Positions 12,804 through 19,400 of a stretch of DNA of 23,170 bases are shown in pieces (position 1 is the stretch's first letter; every line of letters begins with the position of its first letter). The position numbers and the translations under genes are program-made. This DNA is from Treponema sp. (lineage in GTDB: Bacteria; Spirochaetota; Spirochaetia; Treponematales; Treponemataceae), in assembly GCA_016293915.1 (NCBI GenBank), contig JAEDCY010000040.1, positions 1-23,170 on the forward strand, written 5' to 3'. A model generated the notes under the pieces. That model was given only the letters and a program-made list of their open reading frames with translations, did no database searches and had not been told where the DNA came from.

Positions 12804-14129
12804 ATGCAATTTACAAGTACAAGAAATAGTAATTTAAAGGTGAGTTTTTCTCAGGCAGTGCGGGATTGTATTCCTGATGACGGTGGTGTCTTTGTACCTT
12901 CTTCAATCGAAGATATGCGCCGCTGGATTTATTATATTGATGAAACAACATCTTTTGCTTCTATCGCGGGTTCTTTGACTTCCGCTTTAATGCACGAAGA
13001 ATTTTCTCCTATTATTTGTGAAACTATTGCAACTGCGGCTTTTCCTGTTGAGCCGGTTGTGAAGCAGCTCGGCGGCAGTCTTTTTATGACGGAAATGTAT
13101 CACGGTTTCACTGGCTGTCACCGCGATTATGGAGTTTCCTATCTGGTATCTTATCTCGAAACTACTTTGCAGCTTAAGGGTGGAAAGGCCGTTTTTCTTG
13201 ATTTTACACATGGTGGTCTTGGAGCTCTTTTGTCAAAGATTTTAAAGGGCAAGAAAAATATTAAGGCTGTTCTGGTTTATCAAAAAGGAACTGTCCGTGG
13301 TCTTGATGAAGAAAGCCTTGTCTGGAACGGTGGAAATATTTACCCGGTCGAAATGGAAGGAAGTGAGGCAGAAATTAAAGCTGCAATTTCTGAGGTTTTT
13401 GCTGACCGCGAGTTTGTTCAGACTAACGGATTGACTGTTGCCAATACGACAAATGTCTGCCGTCTTCTTGGCCAGATTTTCTTTTTTCCATATTCTTTTG
13501 CTCAGGTAAAGAAAAAATTTAACGGTGAGTTTTATTATGCAATGGGAGCAGGAAATTACGGATCTCTGATGGCTGGACTTTACAGCTGGCGATTTGCGCT
13601 TCCGGTAAACGGCTTTTATGTTCCGTCAACTACTGCTCTGGCGCGTAGTGCAAATGGTTCTCCAGTTGTTCTGGATTCTCTTGTTGATTTGAAAGTCCGC
13701 GGCGAAACTAACCCTGCGATTCCTGCTAACCTTGAACGTCTTGAATCTTTCTTTGGTAAAAATGAAATGATGATGCGTAACTTCATTTATCCTTGTGATG
13801 TAAGCGAAGAGCAACGAGATGCTGCTGCCAAAGAGCTTTATATGAAGTATGGTATTTTCGCAGATAAAGAAACGGCTTCAGCCTATGCAGTTGTTAAGGA
13901 AAATTGCAGTGATGTCTTCGACGAAGACGGTGCTTTTATTCTTACTGCTTATAATCATCCGTCTCTTTCATCTGATTATTGCCGACATGTAATTGGTGAG
14001 GCTCCGGAAATGCCGGATGAAATTAAAGCAAGCTTTGTGCCTGTTCAGCTTAGACGACCGGTAATTGCCAGTGTTGAAGAATTAAAGAAGATTGCCGGTA
14101 GTCTCTTTAATGCTGCAAATCCATCTTAA
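12804..14129 (+). CDS. Threonine-synthase-like protein lacking the PLP lysine
   Basis: A 441-residue protein aligned end to end with ThrC (PLP fold type II). Conserved parts are VSFSQAVRDCIPDDGGVFVP near the N-terminus, TTNVCRLLGQIFFFPYSFAQV, the GAGNYGSLMAGL phosphate loop and TAYNHPSLSSDYCRHVIGE near the end. The key motif FHGPTxAFKDFG reads YHGFTGCHRDYG (99-110), so the Schiff-base lysine is Arg107, encoded CGC. The TSGDTG motif is also changed, to THGGLG (135-140). A normal PLP threonine synthase reaction therefore seems impossible. It may be a pseudoenzyme, a regulator, or an enzyme with another chemistry. The reading frame is otherwise intact, so it appears to be under selection. There is no clear ribosome site. 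It is convergent with the ykgJ-type gene and overlaps it by 48 bp. Confidence 0.8.
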   Translation: MQFTSTRNSNLKVSFSQAVRDCIPDDGGVFVPSSIEDMRRWIYYIDETTSFASIAGSLTSALMHEEFSPIICETIATAAFPVEPVVKQLGGSLFMTEMYHGFTGCHRDYGVSYLVSYLETTLQLKGGKAVFLDFTHGGLGALLSKILKGKKNIKAVLVYQKGTVRGLDEESLVWNGGNIYPVEMEGSEAEIKAAISEVFADREFVQTNGLTVANTTNVCRLLGQIFFFPYSFAQVKKKFNGEFYYAMGAGNYGSLMAGLYSWRFALPVNGFYVPSTTALARSANGSPVVLDSLVDLKVRGETNPAIPANLERLESFFGKNEMMMRNFIYPCDVSEEQRDAAAKELYMKYGIFADKETASAYAVVKENCSDVFDEDGAFILTAYNHPSLSSDYCRHVIGEAPEMPDEIKASFVPVQLRRPVIASVEELKKIAGSLFNAANPS

Positions 14130-14747
14130 GTGCTTTATAAATTTTGGTAAAATATTTCTAATCAGTTGTGTAGACTGATTATCAGGATTTAAAGAAACGG
14201 TCTCTTCCATTATGTCTGTAGTGACAATTGGAAGAGTGCCAAAAATGTCCAGAAGCTCCTGCTCAGAATACTGTCTGTGAGAGAGAGGCGGCTTGTGGGC
14301 TTCGAGAATCTCTGTCGGATAAAACTTACATGGCTTAAAAACGGGCTTTCCCTCTTTGTTTTTTGAACCACAGGCTCCAAAAAATCTGCAGATAAAAGCG
14401 CGTCCGCCATAAATTGTACAATGGTATTCATTGTTTTCATTCCAGAAGGGACAGCCATTATTTTCCGGGAATGGGAAAATTCCCACCTGACTCTTGTCGG
14501 CAACTTCACTCTGATTTTCAATAAGCCAGGCTGCCATATAAAGGGCTTCGCAGTCTAAAAGATCAGGTTCAAAATTCCTGCAGCATTCGCCACAACCCTG
14601 GGGACAGGTAAATCCAGATTTATTGTACCACTCGACCTGAACATCGGAAATTTTTGTATATAATTTCTGCATTTGCTGCAGAATTTCTTCTTCGCGGGTT
14701 CCTTCAAGTTTATGAAGAATTGATTGCAACTCTGTATTAGTAGACAT
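14082..14747 (-). CDS. YkgJ-type Cys-cluster (zinc/iron-chelating) protein
   Basis: A 221-residue soluble protein of the CxxxCxxCC family. The signature is CPQGCGECCRNFEPDLLDCEA, followed by CPFWNENNEYHCTIY, GGRAFICRFFGACG and a late CKFYP. The cysteines are thought to bind a Zn or Fe ion or an iron-sulfur centre; the physiological role is unknown. The frame is open to 14786, but the ATG at 14747 has a GAGG site 7 bases upstream and is preferred. The upstream extension runs into a terminator hairpin. The gene converges on the thrC-like gene, and their 3' ends overlap by 48 bp. Expression may be controlled by the leader terminator at 14766-14824. Confidence 0.75.
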   Translation of the reverse strand: MSTNTELQSILHKLEGTREEEILQQMQKLYTKISDVQVEWYNKSGFTCPQGCGECCRNFEPDLLDCEALYMAAWLIENQSEVADKSQVGIFPFPENNGCPFWNENNEYHCTIYGGRAFICRFFGACGSKNKEGKPVFKPCKFYPTEILEAHKPPLSHRQYSEQELLDIFGTLPIVTTDIMEETVSLNPDNQSTQLIRNILPKFIKHLRWICSIKETTGNLL

Positions 14748-14765
14748 CTTAACCTCAGCCTGAAC

Positions 14766-14824
14766 AAAAAAAGGCGCCCATTCCATTTGAAGACAATAAT
14801 GCCATCAAATCGAATGAGCGCCTT
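14766..14824 (-). terminator. Terminator hairpin inside the ykgJ-type leader
   Basis: AAGGCGCCCATTCCATTTGA (14771-14790) pairs at 18 of 20 positions with the complement at 14805-14824. On the minus strand it is followed by seven T (14772-14766). It lies between a strong minus promoter and the gene, so it can act as an attenuator or end a short RNA of about 73 nt. Confidence 0.75.
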
Positions 14825-14844
14825 TGCTCAAAAAATATTGACGT

Positions 14845-14873
14845 ATTTTATAATTCAGCCGTTGCGATGTCAA
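14845..14873 (-). promoter_or_regulatory. Strong minus promoter upstream of the leader terminator
   Basis: TTGACA (14868-14873), a 17-bp spacer and TAAAAT (14845-14850). The expected start is near 14838, about 15 nt before the terminator stem. Confidence 0.65.
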
Positions 14874-14920
14874 TAAGTTATCAATAAGAGATTCATTCAA
14901 TTTTTGTAAATCTATGTTAT

Positions 14921-14948
14921 TTGCTGTTGGCACCAGTCGGAGTATGAT
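14921..14948 (+). promoter_or_regulatory. Possible yczE-type gene promoter
   Basis: TTGCTG (14921-14926), a 16-bp spacer and TATGAT (14943-14948), 6 bases before the ATG. A GGAG at 14939-14942 would be a ribosome site at a long 12-base spacing if the transcript starts further upstream, so the leaderless reading is uncertain. Confidence 0.4.
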
Positions 14949-14954
14949 GACGCC

Positions 14955-15602
14955 ATGGAAAATAAGAATCTTGTTAAGCGCATTTTAATGTCGCTTTTTG
15001 GTGTAATAGTCTGTGCTATCAGTGTTGGTATTTTTAAAATTGCCGCCCTTGGCGTAGATCCCTTTCAGTCTTTTATGGCAGGTCTGGACGCTTTAGTTCC
15101 GATTAAGTTTGGTACGCTTTATGTGATTGCGAATACTGTGCTTTTTATCTTTATGCTGATTTTTGACCGCCACTACATTGGTATCGCAACCTTTATCAAT
15201 TTGTTCCTGCTGGGCTACATCACTCAGTTTACTTACGAGTTTTTGCAGACTGTAATTGTGGAGCCTGCTTTGTGGCTGCGTATTGTCTGCCTGGTTGTTG
15301 GCGTTGTGATTATCTGCTTTGGTTCTGCCTTTTACATGACAGCTGATCTTGGTGTTTCAACTTATGATGCCGTTGCCCTGATTATCGTGAACACCTGGAA
15401 GCGCGGAAAGTTCCAGTATGTGAGAATAATTACTGATGTAGTGTGCGTGCTGCTTGGTGTGGCTCTCTTTTTAATTTCCGGCGGGGCTGCAAAAGACATT
15501 ATTACGATTGCCGGGGTCGGAACTGTAATTACCGCATTTTTCATGGGCCCGCTTATCGAGTTCTTTAATGTGCATTGTGCGCGCCCGATTTTGAATAAAT
15601 AA
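14955..15602 (+). CDS. YczE/YitT-like integral membrane protein
   Basis: A 215-residue membrane protein with about five to six hydrophobic helices (roughly 8-30, 50-70, 74-98, 106-128, 135-147, 158-200). Two similar motifs, AALGVDPFQSFMAGL (30-44) and TADLGVSTYDAVALI, reflect the internal duplication seen in the YczE family, where LGxxPxD-type segments recur. The family is thought to be transport-related, but its substrate is unknown. The N-terminus MENKNLVKR is cytoplasmic, with positive residues before the first helix. It stands alone and diverges from the promoter of the ykgJ-type leader. Confidence 0.75.
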   Translation: MENKNLVKRILMSLFGVIVCAISVGIFKIAALGVDPFQSFMAGLDALVPIKFGTLYVIANTVLFIFMLIFDRHYIGIATFINLFLLGYITQFTYEFLQTVIVEPALWLRIVCLVVGVVIICFGSAFYMTADLGVSTYDAVALIIVNTWKRGKFQYVRIITDVVCVLLGVALFLISGGAAKDIITIAGVGTVITAFFMGPLIEFFNVHCARPILNK

Positions 15603-16015
15603 GGGGGAGAAGTCCGCTCGAACCTCAGTATTTTAATGCTGAGGGCAGAATTTTAAGAGAAAAAGTATTAAAATCTCCAACTGCTGATAAGTATTTCGGT
15701 CAATCAAAAGAAAGTATTGGAATTGATTATTTTGAAATTATGAAGATTCTTAGCACTTCTGTTCTTAAAGAAGATTTTTCAGAAATAGAAGAATATGGCT
15801 TAATCCAAATCTGCGATTTATCATTTTCTAAAGCATATTCTTCTCTTAATAGTATTTCAAAGAAAAAGTTTAAGTTGAAGTTTAGAACATCTTATTCTTT
15901 GTTTGAGTATTTTATAGATTATGGATATTTAAATATCAGAGATTCTTGGTCTTGTTGGAATAATAATCATGATAAGTTTTCATGTATTTATAATACCCTA
16001 AAAGATACAAAGTAA
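15599..16015 (+). pseudogene. 5'-truncated unknown ORF
   Basis: The frame is open from 15599 but has no start codon before an ATG at 15740. The residues before that ATG (such as FNAEGRILREKVLKSPTADKYFG) read like ordinary coding sequence, so the real N-terminus seems lost by fusion to the end of the yczE-type gene. The part after 15740 encodes 91 residues (MKILSTSVLKEDF... to LKDTK) rich in Ser, Lys and aromatic residues; I recognise no family. A further fragment at about 16044-16117 reads as a charged helix (MFRIIEEYIKEMKKKLVEY). The AT-rich composition differs from the neighbours, consistent with decayed accessory DNA. Confidence 0.4.
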
Positions 16016-16119
16016 TCCAGGATATAAAGAATATATATTTCCCAATGTTTCGAATTATTGAAGAGTATATAAAAGAAATGAAGAAAAAGTTAGTGGAGTA
16101 TACAAAAGAGCTTATTTGA

Positions 16120-16147
16120 TTGACTTTTTGCAGATATATGATATATT
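16120..16147 (+). promoter_or_regulatory. Promoter of the antisense RNA
   Basis: TTGACT (16120-16125), a 16-bp spacer and TATATT (16142-16147). The expected start is near 16154, immediately before the inverted-repeat sequence. Confidence 0.65.
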
Positions 16148-16153
16148 AAAAAT

Positions 16154-16243
16154 AAAGGAACACCGCAGAGGTGTGGCTGTCTCCTTTTGGCATTTGTTAA
16201 AAGCCTACTCGGTTTAGCGACACGCGGGTAGGCTTTATTTTTT
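16154..16243 (+). ncRNA. Candidate antitoxin antisense RNA
   Basis: A short transcript of about 90 nt is defined by a good promoter and an intrinsic terminator: AAAGCCTAC/GTAGGCTTT (16200-16208 with 16228-16236) followed by ATTTTTT. It has no ORF with a ribosome site. It converges on the small membrane-peptide gene and is complementary to the 3' part of its mRNA, like RatA against txpA. Its first 28 nt (16157-16184) also repeat the toxin mRNA 5' leader almost exactly. Confidence 0.6.
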
Positions 16244-16394
16244 GCTTTCTACAAGATTACTTGAAGAGAGCGAGTGCATTTACAAGCAAAGTCAGAACAG
16301 CAATAACAATGATTGCTTTTTCATAGTTTGTCATGTCTGCACAATCTCCCATCATATTAAGATTAGGAGACAGCCACCCTTTCTACGGTGTTCC
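16157..16394. repeat. Inverted repeats bounding the type I TA candidate
   Basis: 16157-16184 and the complement of 16366-16394 share GGAACACCG at the start and GGTGTGGCTGTCTCC or GGTGGCTGTCTCC at the end, with small changes between. Each copy forms its own CACC/GGTG hairpin. They bound a 238-bp unit. Confidence 0.85.
16257..16334 (-). CDS. Small hydrophobic peptide, holin-like type I toxin candidate
   Basis: A 25-residue peptide starting MTNYEKAIIVIAVLTLLVNA and ending LALFK. It has a short polar head (MTxYE), one transmembrane helix and a terminal Lys, the layout of the TxpA/BsrG and 'putative holin-like toxin' families, in which MSxYE/MTxYE starts are typical. In-frame ATGs at 16352 and 16355 would add 6-7 residues. 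The start at 16334 is preferred because GGGAG lies 11 bases upstream. That GGAGA can pair with TCTCC earlier in the same leader, which would hide the ribosome site. A strong promoter lies upstream and an antisense RNA converges from the other side. Likely action, if expressed, is at the inner membrane. Too short for statistical proof. Confidence 0.6.
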   Translation of the reverse strand: MTNYEKAIIVIAVLTLLVNALALFK

Positions 16395-16403
16395 AGAAAT
16401 CAA

Positions 16404-16432
16404 ATTGTACTATAATACTATATAGTAGTCAA
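16404..16432 (-). promoter_or_regulatory. Toxin mRNA promoter
   Basis: On the minus strand TTGACT (16427-16432), a 17-bp spacer and TACAAT (16404-16409). The expected start near 16397 lies just before the GGAACACCG repeat. Confidence 0.65.
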
Positions 16433-16463
16433 TTCTAAATATAAATGCACCACAAGTGTAGTT

Positions 16464-19400
16464 TTATTTTTTTGTCATTTTCTTCGATGAACTTTTATTG
16501 GAAACTGTTTTCGTTGCAGCTTTCTTTGTAGCCTTCGAAGCGGTTTTCGGACTTGCCATCTTCTTTGAACTTGTAGTTTTCTTTGAACTTGTAGTTTTCT
16601 TCGAACTTGTAGTTTTCTTCGAACTTGTAGTTTTCTTCGAACTTGCAGCTTTCTTTTGACTTGTTGCCTTCTTTACCACTACCTTCGGTTCAAACTCCTT
16701 GAGCATAAGCTCGCACTTGTAAGCAGCCTTGGTTTTAGCGGCGGTCAGGATTTTATTGAACTTCTGGATGTTTACGAAGTCGGCTGTTTTTCCGGCCAGG
16801 GCAAGTAACAGGATTATCTTATTCAAAGAGTCGTCGCTGAGTTCTTTGTTGAACCAGCGGATATTGTCAAAGCTGTTAGTTCCGGCTAAGAGTCCGCACC
16901 AGCGGCTTTGCATTAAGAGTTTTGTAACCTCGTAAGCAGCCGTCTTTGAATCTTTTTTGATTGCGGCAGGTCTTGTGGCTGTTGCCAGAACAAAGAGCTT
17001 TGTAAGATTCCATCTTTCGTCCTTGTCTGAAAGCTTTTCTTCGCGCAGGTATTCATTGAACTTGCGGCCAAAAGCGAATTCCAGTGCACAGCCTTTTTCT
17101 GCAAGACTTCCGCAGAGTGCCCAGCACAAAAGGTGTTTTTCGAGACCGGTATATGCACCTTGCATGAGACTTGCAAATGCATTTACGTTTGCTGCCTTCA
17201 ACAAAGCTTTCTGCAAATCAGCAGGCTGTTTTGCCTTTTTAAGATTATGAATGGCAACCAGCTTTTTGAGGCGGCCTGTAATTTCTGTTGCTTCTTTTGA
17301 GGCGTCGAGTTTTACGTCCTTGCCCGCAAACTTAGAAGCAGTCTTTATAAAGGCTGTAAGCTCCTTTTTTGCGGCAGTCATTATGTCTGTCACTTTTTTT
17401 GCGGTGAGGGCGGCTGGCTTTTTGGCAACGGTCTTTGGTGATTTAGAAGATTTCTTTGATTTTGAAGTTTCAGCTTCTGTGGCTTCGGCAGATTCTGCGG
17501 CTTTGTCTTCGGCAGCTTCTGCTTCTCTCTTATCCTTTATCTTCTCATAACCAAAAGCTTCAAAGAGAGGTGCCATCACCTTACCGGCATAAGCGTGCAG
17601 GTCTGCATAGAGATCCTTATAAATCAGTTCCTGCCATGCGGTTTCAATGTCCTCGCAGCCGCGGCCGTTTAAGAATTCGCACAAAATCTTGTAACGGTGA
17701 TCTGCCTGGTCGCTCACCTGGTGAACATTGAGGTAAACCTGATATTCAAAACCGTTGAGCATTACAAAGAGACCTTTTTCGCAAACCTCGCTGGACTTGC
17801 GGATAAACCAGAGTCGGCTTCTGTGTTCCTGGAAGATACAGTATTTGTCATCCTCGGCGGTGAGATTGAGGCCTTCAGAAATCGAACGGCTCTTCATTAC
17901 AACCTCATCACCATTACCTGTCTTTACAGCATAAGGGTCAGACTGTTTAATCCAGCCGGCAGCGCGGTCGTATTTGTTGTTATAGAAAACTACCGCTCGT
18001 TCGTCACCGGCTCCGTTAGAGTAGGCAAACACATTTTCGTTTACATGGCCGTTTTCCCACAAATCGTAGAAAAGAAAGTTGTCTACGCCGCTGAAAAGGT
18101 AACGCTTTTTCATCAGCGGGAAGATGTCGTGCCAGTGTCGGTCTACAAGATACTGGCTCGGCTTTTCGTCCTTGTAAGCTTTGGTGTATTCCATTCCGTA
18201 TTTTTCGGTAAAGCCTTCAATCTGGCCGTGACCAAACATAGGAAGGCCCGGCATAGTAATCATCAGAGTACAGACACCAAAATATTTGTCGCCATCACCA
18301 AACTGGGCAATGGCAGTTTCCTCATCCGGATTGTTCATAAAGTTTACATAGCGCTTAAGAACCTGCGGATCAAAGGTGATTGTATTTTTTACCGTTTCAC
18401 GGTATTTCTGATTTTCCTCTTTTTTGAGCATGTTCATAAAGGCCGAGTTATAAACGCGGTGCATGCCGAGAGTGCGAACAAAGTAACCTTCCATCATCCA
18501 GAAGGCTTCAGCAAGAAGAAGAGTGTCCGGGCATTCTGCCGCAACCCGGTCTACAACCTCTCGCCAGAACTCATTTGGAATTGCATCATTGAACTGCTGG
18601 GTGGAAAGGCCGGTCTCCGACCTTGTCGCAATATCTCCTCCATGTCCCGGCTCCGGATACCAGAGTCGGCGGATAGATTTTTTAGCCAGAACCATTGCCG
18701 CATCAAAACGGATGATAGGGAAGTTCTGGGCAACATGCAGAATCTCCTGCATAACAGCCTCGCGGGCAGTCGGATTCAAAAAGTCAATCTGAGCAGTGTC
18801 GTTCCAAGGAAGTCCTGTTCCGTCGTTTCCGTGGTAGATGTAGCGGGTGTCTCCAGTCTGGTTATCAACACGCTTGAAAACTACCGAGCAGTCGTCCTTG
18901 CTGTAGTAGTGGTCTTCCAAAAAGAGCGAAACGCGGCCATCCTGCGAAAGGTTTTCTCCATTGTAAGTGTACTGTGGAAAAGGATTATCACGGCGCTGAA
19001 TAAAATAATCCGGGTGATTGATAACCCAGTCGCCGTCCATACCCGTGTGGTTAGGAACCATATCAGAAGCAAGTCGGATTCCCCTCTGCCAGCAGCGTTG
19101 ACGAAGATTTGCAAGCGCATCCCAGCCACCGATATTCGAAGCAATGTTATAATCAAAAAGAGAGTAGGCAGAAGCAGCAGCCTCAGGGTTACCGCAAATC
19201 TGCTTGATGCGGCGGCTTGCCTTACTTCGCTCCCAAAGGCCAATCAGCCAGAGGCCGGTAAAGCCTTCGTCCCGCAGCTTATCAAGCTCGGCATCCGGAA
19301 TCTGATCCAGGCGGGTAATAGGGTAGCCGTACTGCTTTGTAAGCTGATCCAGCCAGACAAGAACAGTCTTCGCAATCAGAATAACCTTTGGCATCCACTC

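Noticed and set aside
14748..14786. Upstream ATG for the ykgJ-type gene
   Set aside because: It sits inside the terminator hairpin and lacks a ribosome site, whereas the ATG at 14747 has GAGG at proper spacing.
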